A DNA stretch of 64,000 bases from Delphinus delphis. Lineage: Eukaryota; Chordata; Mammalia; Artiodactyla; Delphinidae. Below the pieces are notes generated by a model. The model was not told the origin of the DNA. It did no database searches and saw nothing but the letters and a program-made list of their open reading frames with translations. Position numbers and translations under genes: made by a program. The DNA lies in contig NC_082703.1 in NCBI RefSeq assembly GCF_949987515.2, forward strand, positions 7,209,680 to 7,273,679, given 5' to 3'. Each line of letters opens with the position of its first letter. Positions within the stretch are counted from its first letter, which is position 1. Below are positions 11,763-24,556 of this stretch, piece by piece.

Positions 11763-12638
11763 TCCAAAGGGAATGGCCCTGTGGGAAACGAAGCTACTTG
11801 TCTGGAGAGCCTTTCCAGAGAGTGATATGAATCTTAACCAAATCTATTGAATAATTGTCTCTGGCTAATTCGATTAGTTTTAACTTGAATAATGAAGCCT
11901 CCAACAGTATTTAATGTAACAGGCCTGAAATCCAGAAATTGCTCTTTTTAGTAGACCTAAACAATTAGGAACGAGATACATGGCAGAGTGCAATTAATGG
12001 GCACAGCTAGAGAGGCAATTTCTCCAAGGAACTGCAGCACAAAACTGTCTCCCAATTGAGAAAGATGGTGGCTTTTGGGGGGAAGGGGAGGATGCGCTAT
12101 TTGCTCCAAGTAACAAATCGACAACTTCCATTTGACTTTTCTGCAAACCAAACCAAGTTCAAAGTTGGCCCAAATTTTGTAATCTGGACATTTCTCCTCT
12201 ACAGTCACAGTTTCAAAACTCTTAGGATTTCTTAAACTAGAAGCCCTTCTAAATTTATCAGAAGACTCAGCTGGTGTTCTGAACTATATTCCACATAGAG
12301 TTGCTCTATCACAGCAACCTGTCTGCAGGCTCAGTAAATAGGGTATAAGAAAATGTCTGCTATTGTCATCTCTTGGTCTCCTGGATGCTTCCATCTGCAA
12401 CCCCCTCCCAACCTTTCTAAAGATTTCCCTCCCACTAGAAACACGTTTGCCTTCCTGCTCAACGGATGTTTCACTCAGAATAAGACATACTTGCTAAAAT
12501 GGGGAGTTTCAGCAGCCCTAACAGTTTTCCAGTTGATATGACAGCTCTGACAATTTTGTACTTCTGATCAAATGATTGATCATGCTTTTGACAAAAATTG
12601 GAAAATATTCTGTCAGGACATTGGCACTGAGCTACAAA

Positions 12639-12679
<41 letters not shown>

Positions 12680-14520
12680 AACAGAAAAAAGTGAACTGAA
12701 CTACTTTTGGAAAGCAAGAAAAATACAAAATGATCCATTAGTCACAGCTGAACAAATTATATAGGGTTCTTACAACATGCAGACATCTTTTATTAGTTTA
12801 TTTTTAATTAAAAAACTCATCTTTTATTACTTAAATTTACCAGCTACTGCTTGCAAGGTAAACCACTGAGATTATCCTTGAGTTTCCAACTCTGGAAAAT
12901 GAGAATAGATGGGGTTCCATAATGCAGGTATCAGAGCCTGGGATAATATGCAAGGCTTTTTGCATCTTGGTTGCTGGCATTTCAGTGAGGTGAATTAGTT
13001 TGTCCCCTTAAGAGGACAGAGACAAGGACAGGATTCTAGCATCTACAAGGGTTCCCTCATGCTGTGTGGGGTGGGAGGACTGAGCATTTTGGAGATACGT
13101 CCTTTGCTAATGTGTTTAAGTATAACCACCTTCAAGAAAAAATACTACAGAAAGTCCAAACTTTAAAAACTAATTAAGGGAATTTTTATTTAATTAAAAA
13201 AAGAAAGACCACAGAGTTCTTGTAAATAGTCTGTTCCCCTGGTGCATTTAAATCAATTAGATTTACTAGCAAAACAGCAAAGTTTCAGGGGAACATTATT
13301 CTGAATAACTGACTCAGCTAAACTATTAAAGGAGGGGGAAAGTAGTTGAAGAATCTGATCTAATTATTTAAAATGCCGGCATCGTATTACCCACATGGCC
13401 TTTGTCAAACGCCACATCTGTTATTCTGCGTACATTCACATGGCTCATGAGGTATGTTTTTCCTTCAAAATTCACCGTTTACAAAGAGAAAGGGCAGGTG
13501 CTTATGACTAGTGGAAGGACATCATCTACCCTAAAAGGAGCTTTATTTTACCTGAGATTTGGTACAAGATCACCTACCAGAATCATTTTGTCCAAAGGGG
13601 TGGCTTTGCACCAGTGAAACATGCCACTGCTATCGAGGTGGTCAGACTCTCGCTCCATTTCGTATAGAAAAGCCCTAGATACGGAGAATGTAGAAAGTTA
13701 GCCTGGGAACACTGGGGGCTCTGGTGTAACAAAGCATGACGTCAAACTCACTGGAGCCTCAAACCCGAAGTGAAGAATAACATAAGGAAGATGACCTCGG
13801 GTCTATGAGACCCCCAAATAGAGATACATGTCTGAAGGACACCAAGGGCTGAATGTCTTCACAGCTGAAGACATACTAAGCACTTTGGGCAAAAGCCATC
13901 AAGAATTGTGTGTGTGTGTACGTGTGTGCGTACGTGTGTGTGTGTATGTTTAACAGACACACCAGTCTCTCTTTCTAACTTAGATTAGCTGCCTTGAGGG
14001 TGGTCACTTCTGCTCTTAACTTTGCTACCGTGCTGATGCTACTGCTGCTTGGGAGAAATCATGAGAGGTGTTTTGCGCACCTGAATACAGAGCTTAAAAG
14101 GCTGTGAGATCGAATCATGAGTGGTATACCTCTCTCCGTAACCTGTTTTCCTCTTGTCTCCTTTCCATATCTTTTCTTATGGGTCTCTTTTGAAACATCC
14201 TTACTTATTAAATGCAGCTTGCATCCTTTACAGCTTCCATCACCAGCCTTCATTTGACTAAAATTTGCTCAAACCTTGGTCTAAGTCTCAGCAAAGCCGT
14301 CCATGTCATCACCCTCCATTGCCATCAGGCACAATGCTTGTCATGTCATGTATTCAACCACCAAAAGGGTTTGAGGAGCTTTTGAAAAACCCCACTCCCA
14401 TCCCAAGGAATATATATGTGCTTGTGAGAGAAGAAAGGAAACCCTTCAAGAATCACAGAGAGGTTTGGGTTAGAAAGGACCTGTTCAAGTCGAGAGAATC
14501 CAGGCATAGACTGCAGAAAC
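11763..14520. other. Non-repetitive AT-rich DNA with two GT tracts
   Basis: No gene seen. Contains a (GT)n run at 12641-12677 and a degenerate GT/GTAC run at 13905-13948. The 13.1-13.4 kb part is especially rich in TAATTA and TTTAATTA motifs, which could be regulatory or simply AT-rich composition. Confidence 0.45.
12641..12677. repeat. (TG)n microsatellite
   Basis: About 18 uninterrupted TG units; the Val/Cys run in the overlapping frame is an artefact. Confidence 0.95.
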
Positions 14521-14524
14521 AACC

Positions 14525-14860
14525 TCAAATCTCAAGGGCTTAACCCAACACAGGTTATTTCTCACCCACACTATGTATTTTACTGAGGTGAACAGATATC
14601 TCTGCTCTACACAGCCATTCAGAGTCTTAGGGGGACAGAGGCTCTACCATCTTAAAGGTACACCCCCTGGAACATGCATCCCCCTTGGTCATTAAGGCAA
14701 GAGAAGAGAGAGAGATGAGCCCAGGCATTTAACTGCCTTGGCCCAAATCGACAAGTCATTGCACCTCACATTTCATTGGCCAGAACGAGTCACATGGCTC
14801 ACATTTCATTGGCCAGAATGAGTCACATGGCTCCTGCTCACTTTACAGGGCTGAGGAACA
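14525..14860 (-). repeat. Old interspersed repeat, family unresolved
   Basis: The order CAGGTTATTTCTCACCCACA, GCTCTACACAGCCATTCAGA, GAGGCTCTACCATCTTAAAG, TTTCATTGGCCAGAA is a phrase set that recurs in mammalian genomes as a medium-copy repeat. I cannot name the family, and orientation is a guess. It contains a recent internal tandem duplication at 14765-14830. Confidence 0.45.
14765..14830. repeat. Two-copy tandem duplication, 33-bp period
   Basis: CTCACATTTCATTGGCCAGA plus the following 13 bases occurs twice head to tail (14765-14797, 14798-14830) with a single C/T difference. Each copy carries an ATTGG box, the complement of CCAAT, and a GAGTCAC motif one base from an AP-1 site. Confidence 0.95.
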
Positions 14861-14989
14861 TGGGAAGCATCTGAAATATCTGCTGAGCATTTCTGTCTCT
14901 TTCAGAGACTTTAAAGAACACCCCTTAGTTTACGGATAAAAGTCAAAGAGCTAACAGACTGTAAAGCTGACACTTGAATATAATGCTGA

Positions 14990-15310
14990 GGTTGAGATTA
15001 CTGGTGCTCACAATGTCCAATTTTCCTTTCCTGCCTTAGCAGATGGGTGGGTTAGGTGGGGCCACATGATTCATTCTGGCCAATGACATGTGAGAAGTGA
15101 TGGCTGATGTAGGGAGAAGCCCTCATGTGATTCTTCAGGCTCCCTCCCAACCTGCTGCAGAAATGGCCAGCCTGAGTACATGAGTGGCTACGTGGAGCCG
15201 AGTCCCTGCCTCCCTGACCTGCGCTGGGCATGTAACGTGAACACGAAGGACACCGTTGTTGCGCTAAGCCACTGAGATTTCACGGTTGCTCCCACAGCAT
15301 TAGTCTGCCC
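14990..15310 (+). repeat. Old interspersed repeat, family unresolved
   Basis: Phrases such as CAATTTTCCTTTCCTGCCTT, GGCCACATGATTCATTCTGG, CCAATGACATGTGAGAAGTG and GCTAAGCCACTGAGATTTC recur as a mammalian repeat (a DNA transposon or LINE 3' end). The family is not resolved from memory. Confidence 0.45.
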
Positions 15311-18300
15311 TATTCTAATACAAATACCTTTTCCAAAATGCACGTTCCATAGTATTAGCAGCTGGAGAAGTCCCGAGGAAATGATTTCTGTAAGCAAATA
15401 AATTTTTAGAGAAGTATCCCCTCTTTGAAATTCACCCCACAGCTTAGCATATCAAAGGTTCTGAAAAGTCTTGCAAAAGAGATATCCTTTAAAATTTGTA
15501 TAATCCAGTGTTTTTTGCACACTTCTTTGATCACAAAAACTTTTACTATTTACTTAGGTACTTACTACTTAAAAACATCTGTTACTACGCCTTGAAATGC
15601 CTTTTCTGATGTACCGTACTATGTCACACTATAGGTTCAGTCCCGGTAACCAGTAGCTTATGACAGCATTCTCCTGTGAGATTTTACTATACATCCTGGG
15701 ACTAATATGACCTATTGTTCTTTGTGCTGAAGGGTTAGGGGTTTTCCCTGTGAATTAATACAGCTTGTTATTCAACACCTGGTTCAAAGACTCAGATCCA
15801 ACGTATTTTGCTCTCTTCAACCAGGTTAGTTTCTAAACTACTATCTGAAGTCATGCTTTTTCAGACAAAGGAACTTAAACTTAGATCAACATCAGACCTA
15901 AACTAATGGGATAGAGAGAGGACCCAGACAGAGAAGCTGGGGTGGGGGACTTGAGGCACTGGAGAAGGGTTTAGAAAAGTAGAGAGGCTAACTGCTAATG
16001 AGATCAGTCAAGGACTAGGAGCCATCCCTTATTTTCCTCTCCATTTGAGACCTACCTACAAAGTTAGTGGATTCTAGTCATCTACCTAGGCAGAAGATGT
16101 TGTAAAGTTAAACCTCAAGGTCAGCTTGACCAAGATGAGGTATCTTGCTAATTCAAATTAACAGCTTTCGGTGGTTTAAATATCCATAAGTCATGAGTCC
16201 CAACTCAGCATCCTAAAAGCCACACAGGCTCTCTTAATGGTGATGGCTAGACAGGACCACGGTGTTGGCTTTATGCCAAGCTTGTTAAAGGGAGCACACC
16301 AAGACCCTAGTCTGGTTTTGATTTTTATCAGGATTTGGAGAATTGGCTGCGTTACTCATTCATAGCAGCTTGTTTCTCTCCATGCGTAGTTTCCTAGACA
16401 CCGGCCCTCAGGTGTTGATATAATATACCCGAGCTACCTTCAGGAGGTGGCTTCCTGCTCTCTGCCCACAGCACCCCTGTCTACAATAACTTCCCCTACT
16501 TTTCTTCTGGTCACTTTCTTCAGCTCTTTTGCCACTTCTTCTAATGCTTCCTTTCCCCGCACCCACCCCCCATAATGAATAGAGAGTCCTTGGTCTGGAG
16601 ATGAAAGGCCCTTTTGGCAGATAGAAGATGATCTTCTCCCAAGCATATTTAACTTGACCCAGAGTAGCAAATAAATCACTGTACACTTTTCTATCATAAT
16701 AAAAAGCATGATCTATGTAGCCAAGATGTCACAGAAAACATCTTTCTTCATTCTGATGTTATGGAAAACAGATATGCCTTAGAGGAAACACCTGCTGGAG
16801 ACCTGCATTAAAGAAAAGGCTGGAGGAGACCCACTTCATCATAAAGGCATCCATCCAGTGTCCTTGCTAAAGCAAAACCTGATGCGATTCAGCTCACCAT
16901 CCCTTAACTAAAGCTCCCTTCTGCCATATGCCTTGCAAATGACATGATTCTTTCAGAAATATACTTCCCTAGAGAGACTAATAAATCATCTATGAGAATG
17001 TGCAGTACTAGCAGTCTTAGAACTTGGAAACAAGGATTGTATCATAAAGGCTGACTCTATTGGAGGGAAAGGTAGCCACAGGGCACCATCCAGGTCATTC
17101 AGCGCAAAGAAGAAGAGCCACATCTTGACCACAGGGAGAAGCCTCTTGGGTGAGGGGGTCTTTCTGTATAAGACCGGCTGGGAAAAATAAGGTGGGAGTT
17201 ATCAGAGAGTGCCCTCAGCAGGACATGGTTGGGGTGATGGTGGGGTTGGTTCACTAGTCACAAGATAGGCTTCTTACTGTCCGAGCAAAGTGTGGTACCT
17301 TCCCTGGGAGAACCGAGGTGGTAACGGACCCTGAAATGTCCTCAGTCAGGTCTTGCCTTCCACCTTTGGAAGCCGAGAGGCTGAGTGTGCTGGGTGAGGA
17401 CCTGTGGATGTGCAGAGCCATATGTGAAGGAAGCCGCCAGCTTTCTTTGCTGACAACTGCCTTCTTCAGGCTGCTTTGATATTCATGAAGCAAATGTCTT
17501 GTGAGCACAAGCTTGGACATAGCTCAGCTAAGGAAGGCAGGCTCCTTTCCTCTCTGCTTTCTGGAACCATTCTGAAGAGAACTTCTATTCCTCCTGTGCC
17601 CATAGCAACTTATCTTGTATGAATCCTATCAGTTAAAGGAAAATATAAACGAAGCACCATGTGCCTTTTGTTTCCAATGGTGGCACCCGATGAGACAGAG
17701 ATCCAGCCATGCAGGGAAACCTCCATTAAGAAGGTGGGGGGCAGGTATCAGTGCCAGGTCAGGAAGCGTGATTTCCTAGAGTGTAAGTCTGCTTCCTTAT
17801 TTCCTCCAACAAACAGACTTGACTCAGATGATTCTTGAAAATGATCCATCAATGGATGAGATCCTCCCTTTCACAGTATCTATCAGAAAGCTCTGAAAGC
17901 ACCGACAGTTCCTTTTTTTGTCTTGCAGGTCTCGTTTTTGGATGTGTTAGGAAATCCTGGCGCGTGACCATTCCATCTGAAACCTCTTTAAAACTCCACA
18001 GGTGGCTTGTAAATTCTTAGGAGAGAGTCTTCTGGCCTGGATGCAGAACAATATATTTTTTGCTCCAGACTTGAGGTGAATAAAAACGGTATGTTTCATC
18101 AAGTCTCAGCACAGAGAGAAGGACAAGTCCCTTGGCTGGGCGCTGGGGAGGAGAGGAGGGATGTGTGCCTGTTTCCAGGAGTTTCAGTGCCCTTCCTGGT
18201 TCAGTCTTTGGAAAAATCCCTTGCCGCTGCCTCTTGAAAGCAGCCATCAAGTTCCCGCCAAAAATGGAGGGAAAATTCTCAGTCCCAGGATGCCTTTGGT

Positions 18301-18842
18301 GCTGCTGAGGATTCTGTATCTTGCAGGCTACAACTGCCTTCTCCCCAGGGACTTTGGCACAGGTAGTGACAAGGCTATGCAGTTCACACTTAACCTGGAA
18401 GTAGTCATTTATTGTCAATTCTGACTACCACCTTTTGTGTTCTGGGAAAGAGGAAATCACCTAAAATTTAGGAATGTGAGGGCACGCTGTATAATCTCTG
18501 CTTCCCCCCACCTCTCTCTCAGACTTACACACATACACACACACCTCTATACACATACACACACGCTATAGTCAAACTTCAGAATATGAGTCTTTATGGT
18601 CATATTATGATTTCATTTTTCTTGGTTTCACCTGGATGCCGCTTACTCATTACAAAGCATTATTTTTACTTTGGAGGGAAACATAAGGCGTAAAAATGTG
18701 GATTATTTTTTGCAGCCCATTCGCCTCGGAACCTGGGCATGGGCAAGTGGAAAAGGGCTCCTGTGAGCGCTGAGAAGCCTCAAGACCAAGCAACCGGGGA
18801 AGGAGCTCAGGAGGGTGACGGGCACAACTCACTTTCCCTGTT
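15311..18842. other. Long non-repetitive stretch, no gene seen
   Basis: About 3.5 kb without a supported gene, RNA or transposon. Frames of up to 133 codons (18017-18418, minus) show no domain. A degenerate ACACATAC run lies at about 18520-18565. No splice-bounded conserved frame could be argued. Confidence 0.45.
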
Positions 18843-18858
18843 AAAAAGGGCTCTGTGG

Positions 18859-19055
18859 GGGCTTCCCTGGTGGCGCAGTGGTTGGGGGTCCGCCTGCCGA
18901 TGCAGGGGACACGGGTTTGTGCCCCAGTCCGGGAAGATTCCACATGCCGTGGAGTGGCTGGGCCCGTGAGCCATGGCCGCTGAGCCTGTGCATCCGGAGC
19001 CTGTGCTCCGCAACGGGAGAGGCCACAACAGTGAGAGGCCCGCGTACAGCACACA
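18859..19055 (+). mobile_element. CHR SINE, short form, copy 3
   Basis: Same short form as the copies at 7.2 and 8.9 kb. Target duplications are imperfect: AAAAAGGGCTCTGTG (18843-18857) against AAAAAAGCCTCTGTG (19056-19070), two differences. It carries more substitutions than copies 1 and 2 (for example GGTTTGTGCCC in place of GGTTCGTGCCC in the B-box), so it is likely older. Confidence 0.93.
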
Positions 19056-19070
19056 AAAAAAGCCTCTGTG

Positions 19071-19304
19071 ATCACGTCCTTTTTGACGAGAAGGGGAAAG
19101 GGAATACCAGGCTCTGCGTCTCCCACCCGCAGCTTGACCAGATCTCCTTGCTGAGACTCCTTTACTGGGTAAAAAGTGAGAAAGCCTGCCACAAAATCTC
19201 ATGGGGCGTGACATACGTTGACAGCAGGCTGGTTATCTCCAAAGCTCCAAGCCCTCTTGGTAATCATGTGGGAAACCTTAGGGAAGGAGGGGAATAAGAA
19301 ATCT
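19071..19304. other. Non-repetitive spacer
   Basis: Short unique stretch between a CHR SINE and an L1 3' end; nothing else seen. Confidence 0.5.
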
Positions 19305-19351
19305 GGGGGTGGGAGAGATAAACTGGGAGGCTGGGATTGACATATACACAC

Positions 19352-19763
19352 TACTATATATAACTTTATATATACTTATATATAACTTATATATATAAGT
19401 TATATATATATATTATACATAGTATATATAAGTTACATATATATATATTATATATAGTATATATAATTATATATACTATATATAACTATATATATAATTA
19501 TATATAGTTATATATAGTTATATAACTATATATAACTATATATAGTATATATATACTATATATATACTATATATAGTTATATATACTATATATAACTTAT
19601 ATATATACTATATATATATATAAAACTATATATATAGTTATATATATATAACTATATATAACTATATATAACATATATACTATATATAACTATATATGTA
19701 TATATAAGTTATATATATATATATTATATATAGTATATATAAGTTATATATACTATATATAAC
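19352..19763. repeat. TA-rich palindromic tract inside an L1 3' UTR
   Basis: About 410 bp built almost only from TATATA, ACTATATA, AACTATATATA and their complements (TATATAGT, TATATAAGTTATA). Because the unit ACTATATATAGT is self-complementary, the tract is a mosaic of nested inverted repeats able to extrude cruciforms. It appears to have grown from the ACTACTATATATAA motif of the host L1. Confidence 0.9.
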
Positions 19764-19774
19764 TTTTCTTATAT

Positions 19775-19834
19775 AAAAAGAAGCCATCTGGATGCCCCAC
19801 CACTTCCCCCTATTGCCTAAGGTCCAGAAAGATA
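19775..19834. repeat. 60-bp templated insertion, copy of 23434-23493
   Basis: Sixty consecutive bases, starting AAAAAGAAGCCATCTGGATG and ending AAGGTCCAGAAAGATA, are identical to 23434-23493. The left end lies in the TA-rich tract and the right end resumes L1 3' UTR sequence at an AGATA shared by both sites. See the matching finding. Confidence 0.97.
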
Positions 19835-20030
19835 ACTAATAAGAACCTACTGTACAGCACAGGAACTCTACTCAGTACTCTGTAAATGGCCTATATAGGA
19901 ACAGAATCTAAAAAAGAGTGGATGTATGTATATGTATAATTGACTCACTTTGCTGTACAGCAGAAACTAATACAACATTGTAAATCAACTATACTCCAAT
20001 AAAAATTAATTAAAAAAAAAAAAAAAAGGA

Positions 20031-22553
20031 AACCCATTGTGGGGCAGCTAGGATAACCGACTCTGCTGGTTGGCTTAAGACTCTGGTATTCCGGACAAGA
20101 GACTTCAGTACTAACACTGGTCACTCGACGGCCAGAATGGGGATACTTTTCCCTGATAATCTGAAAAGCTCCTAGAGAGAGAGGAAGAAGGGGGAAGGAA
20201 GAATAAAGCCTTGAAACGCTGTGCCCAGAACTCCTTCCACACCTCCACGTTTATAGGTAATTCTGGCTGATGTTCAATGGAAGGAAAGACAGTTGGGTGG
20301 CTGGAGCCCTGGAGGTTTTACGACAAGAAGCTTCCAGCAAATTGTATCTTCCAGATTCCCTCTTGTTCCTGTCTCCTAATTCCTGGCATATACAACACCT
20401 TCCCTAAGTTATTGAGGAATTATTGACTTTAGTGGTAAAGAGTGTTGGTATGATTTTTTAAAAATCTGAAAATATTTTAAAAAAGAGAGGTGTTAAACTT
20501 CAGGACATCATTGTAATCTCATTTCAGTCTACGCAGGAGAATGTAAACTGTGTTCTAGTGTAAACCAAATCAGCTGTGAGTAGGGTGCTCTGTTTGCCTT
20601 TAAATGCTGCTTTCCCGATGGAGTCTATCAAATCCATGGCCTCTGTTTTCCATGTTTACCATTTGAAATCTCCGCAAAGACATTTTTTCCACCCTCTTGC
20701 CTTAGAAGTTAGACCCGAGGTCAGAATGGCCCTGGCCCAGGTTAAGGCAAGAAGGGGAGGGTGTTTCCATTAGATAAACCCAGATCTGAGCTCACACGTG
20801 ACATCTCTCTGCTCAGTTTTGCTTTATTTCTGATGGGTGTAAACTGACAGGTTCTCTGCAGAGCGTATTCTGTGAAAGCATTCATGTAGGCATCTAAGAA
20901 CTTAAAATTGTTACCAGACGGGAGATGGAGGAGAAAGATAAACAAGGACAATTTCCTCTTCCTCACCCATTCCCCAGATGGACCCTCATTTAAATCCCTT
21001 TATATTGATATTTTGTGGATATTGCCTTTGGGATTTCCTACAATGTGAGGACAAATGAGACAATACCTGGAGCAGCAGCGACTTTAATAAAGGCTGGAGT
21101 CTGTGCCCTGGGCAGGGTAGCCTCACCTCTCCTGGGAAAGAATGCCTTAGCCAATCTTTTCAGCATGAGGTTGTATTTTCAGGTGCCCTTTCCAACACTT
21201 TATAAATATCGAACGACACAGTGAACACAGAAGTTGATCTGAATAAAAAATATTTTCCTCCCTTAGACAGTATGGGATACAATCTTCCCTGTTCAATGGA
21301 CTAGGAGATGAACGATTAAGTCAGTTATTCCGATACTTTTGATCTTAAAAAACACATTACGTGAGACAAATGCAAATTTCAGGCAAAAGACTATTACTTT
21401 TTGTGGGGAGATAACGGAAGTGGGAGATAGGAATTTGAAATATCTGAAAACTAGTTCATTTTTCATTGTATTGATATACTTTCTAAGGTTTTAAGGGATT
21501 GAGCCTGGGTCAGAGATTAGGGTGACAAAAATGCTTTCCTTATGCAGTGGGTTGAGAGGCTTGGCCTTGACAATTACTAATAATACCCCCCACCAAAGAC
21601 ACTAGGAGGGGAAAACATAGCATCCATCAGAATGTTACAGGTGTGGGTGTGCATGAGTGCCTGGGTGTGCGTGTGTGTGTGAGAGAGAGAGAGAGAGAAA
21701 GAGAGGGAAGGGTATCAAACCGAAAGGTACACAAACTGTGTAGAGGACATAATTCCAGGATACGTGGACACTACTGGATTTTTTTTTTCTTTCTGTTAAA
21801 AGGGTGTTATTTGTGAAGTCTTCTTATCCACATTCCTTAGTGTCTCTGAAATCCCTGGGGCTGAAGGTCAAAATGGAGACAAATTATTAGTATGCTGGTG
21901 ATTACAGATTTTTGGAAACATTGGAAGGACCTAATGATGTGTCGAGGGCCACAGACTTTAAAAACTTCCCCACATCTGGAAGCCATCTCTGGAGGGAAGC
22001 CTATGGAATAAAGGCATTCTGGGCGCTACAGCACTGTCCTTAGCACCCGTGACCTGTCAAGCAGCAACGGAGAGAATGGAGATGGACGCCACTTGGAATC
22101 AGTTGTGACACGGAGCCCTCCTCCCCTGCTATGTGTTACAAGATGGTTATTTTTTAAAAGTGGCCTGCCTTGATTAAAGGTGAAAAGTTAGAATTAGTGG
22201 TCTCTGGTGGGAGGGAAATGGTTGTGGTTAGTGTTCTTTAACAAGAAGAAGTGATTAAAGTTGGGCTGTTTTTAGGGGTGAAAGGTAAGAGTTGGGTTTT
22301 TTAGGTGGGAGACAGGAGTCACAGGGTGAGAGGGAAGGAAGGTCTCGAGCACTGTTACTGAGATGTCCCCTGTGTTTTAGGTCTTTGCATTAAAGATGAA
22401 TGAGAACAACGGGACAGGAGGAGGATGCTCATACTGCCTTGTTCGCCTCTGAGATTAAGTTTCTGCAGCACATCAAGTACTTGACTTTTCGTATGTGTGA
22501 CTACATAGGTGACATTCATTTCTGGATTTCTTGAAGCTGAGGTCTGTTGCATC
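20031..22553. other. Non-repetitive DNA, no gene seen
   Basis: Contains a GT then GA microsatellite at about 21664-21705. Frames up to 74 codons show no family resemblance. A weak L2-like phrase set lies near 20340-20430. Confidence 0.45.
21664..21705. repeat. (GT)n-(GA)n compound microsatellite
   Basis: A GTGTGC/GTGTGT run passes directly into GAGAGA units. Confidence 0.9.
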
Positions 22554-22568
22554 AAGAAACCATCTGGA

Positions 22569-23436
22569 ATGAGGTATCACCTCACACCAGTCAGACTGGG
22601 CATCATCAAAGAATCTACAAACAATAAATGCTGGAGAGGGTGTGGAGAAAAAGGAACCCTCCTGCACTGTTGGTGGGTATGTAAATTGATATAGCCACTA
22701 TGGAGGTTCCTTAAAAAACTAAAAATAGAACTACCATATGACACAGCAATCCCACTACTGGGCATATACCCTGAGAAAACCATAATTCAAAAAGAGTCAT
22801 GTACCACAATGTTCATTGCAGCTCTATTTACAATAGCCAGGACATGGAAGCAACCTAAGTGTCCATCAACAGATGAATGGATAAAGAAGATGTGGCACAT
22901 ATATACAATGGAATATTACTCAGCCATAAAAAGAAACGAAATTGAGTCATTTGTAGTGAGGTGGATGGACCTAGAGACTGTCATACAGAGTGAAGTAAGT
23001 CAGAAAGAGAAAAACAAATACTGTATGCTAACACATGTATATGGAATCTAAAAAAAAAAAAAAAGGTCATGAAAAACCTAGGGGCAGGACGGGAATAAAG
23101 ACGTAGACCTACTAGAGAATGGACTTGAGGACACGGGGAGGGGGAAGGGTAAGCTGGGACAAAGTGAGAGAGTGGCATGGACATATATACACTACCAAAT
23201 GTAAAATAGATAGCTAGTGGGAAGCAGCCGCATAGCACAGGGAGATCAGCTTGGTGCTTTGTGACCACCTAGAGGGGTGGAATAGGGAGGGTGGGAGGGA
23301 GGGAGATGCATGAGGGAAGAGATATGGGGATATATGTATATGTATAGCTGATTCACTTTGTTATACAGCAGAAACTAACACACCATTGTAAAGCAATTAT
23401 ACTCCAATAAAGATGTTAAAAAAAAAAAAAAGAAAA
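22569..23436 (+). mobile_element. Young 5'-truncated L1 with target-site duplication
   Basis: An 868-bp insertion consisting of the end of ORF2, the 3' UTR, an AATAAA signal (23406-23411) and an A-rich tail. Target duplications are AAGAAACCATCTGGA (22554-22568) and AAGAAGCCATCTGGA (23437-23451), with one mismatch. 5' truncation is typical of target-primed reverse transcription. The remaining ORF2 reading frame is almost unbroken, so this is a relatively recent insertion in this lineage. Confidence 0.93.
22570..23051 (+). pseudogene. L1 ORF2 C-terminal remnant with one amber codon
   Basis: ORF2p is the endonuclease/reverse transcriptase of L1; only its C-terminal region is present. One frame runs through the whole piece. 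It shows the typical [16 protein letters not shown] cysteine-rich segment, then [28 protein letters not shown], and KKMWHIYTMEYYSAIKRNE, ending at TAA (23049-23051). A single in-frame TAG (22692-22694) sits where L1 copies normally have CAG, so it is most simply a C-to-T change. Without the endonuclease and reverse transcriptase domains it is non-functional. Confidence 0.9.
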
Positions 23437-23493
23437 AAGAAGCCATCTGGATGCCCCACCACTTCCCCCTATTGCCTAAGGTCCAGAAAGATA
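23434..23493. repeat. Source copy of the 60-bp duplication
   Basis: Spans the last A residues of the young L1 tail, the 3' target duplication and 42 bp of flanking unique DNA. Identical to 19775-19834. Because its left part is the L1/flank junction, this copy is the likely donor. Confidence 0.97.
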
Positions 23494-23550
23494 CTTCGGG
23501 GAGTCATGCATTGCCTTCCCAAAATTGTCTACTTAGGTGTAGCCATTTAT

Positions 23551-23662
23551 AGGAGGGAGAGAGGGAGAGAGGGAGAGAGGGACAGAGGGAGAGAGGGAGA
23601 GAGGGAGAGAGGGAGAGAGGGAGAGAGGGAGAGAGGGAGAGAGGGAGAGAGAGAGAAAGAGA
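23551..23662. repeat. (GGGAGAGA)n minisatellite-like purine tract
   Basis: About 110 bp of 8-bp GGGAGAGA units with one GGGACAGA variant near 23581, closing in GAGAGA. All-purine on one strand, so mirror-symmetric triplex structure is possible. Confidence 0.95.
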
Positions 23663-24548
23663 GTTTCTATAACCTTTCTGGGAACCTTCCTATAATTTAA
23701 AAATCACCACCGAACATACACACACCTAAATGTCTCCTGTCCCGTGGAACCATGGTGTATGCTGATAAGCGAGTTGCGGCTTGCATCTTTCTTGCTACGT
23801 CTCACAGCACAAACAAGATCACCCCATGGTCCACCACTAGTCACCCAGCAGGCAGAAGTGCATGCATGAAGAGGGCTTCATTGCCCTTGTAGACCAAATG
23901 GACGACTCAAAATAATGCATTGTCAAGGTTTTCAGCTAAGAAGCTCTGGCTTTTATAAACTAGAGTAAACTGGCATCTGTTTAGAATTATACGGATACTT
24001 AACACAAATATAAATAATATTTAACTTCCTGGTGGGTCATTTCTGGACTGTTTTGCAAGAATGCAAATTCTTTCTTATAATCTCTTTCTCTTCCCTATCA
24101 AAATATCCATGGAAAAAGATTCTAAGTTATGCATGAGCTCTCATCACTCTGTGAAAGTAAAAAAACTACATGTTTTGTGAAATCTTCTCTCAACCTCTTC
24201 AATTTGACCATCTGCCAGGAACCCATTCTCTTTTACTCAGGATTCTAGGGCAAAAGTCTAACAAAACCACAACAAATTTCAGATGTCTTGATTTTATTCA
24301 ACTCTTTGATTCTTTTATCTTCTATATTATTTTTTTAGTTTCAGCGGGAAACTAAGATTATATAATTAAGGAGTCTATTGCACTTCACGGCAGTCTTTAT
24401 TCACCTCTACTTTTCCAAGCTGTTCAACACCCTTTTAATCTAAACTCAAAACTTTTAGTAAGAGTTTGGGATGAGAATTAATGCCTTTGCGAACTTAACC
24501 TCTGCCTTTTATTTCCAGACATCTGATGTGATACTGGTCAACCTAACT
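23663..24548. other. Non-repetitive AT-rich DNA
   Basis: No supported feature. Confidence 0.45.
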
Positions 24549-24556
24549 ATCTAGAA

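Larger units (their letters stand above)
19305..20030 (+). mobile_element. L1 3' end fragment, disrupted by a TA-rich expansion
   Basis: The left part (GGGAGGCTGGGATTGACATA, then TACACACTACTATATATAA) and right part (ACTAATAAGAACCTACTGTA through CAACTATACTCCAATAAAAA and poly(A)) are adjacent in cetacean L1 3' UTRs. Here they are separated by about 485 bp: a TA-palindromic tract (19352-19763) and a 60-bp segment identical to 23434-23493. The AATAAA signal lies near 19998. 5'-truncated to the 3' UTR; no coding part remains. Target duplications were not found. Confidence 0.85.
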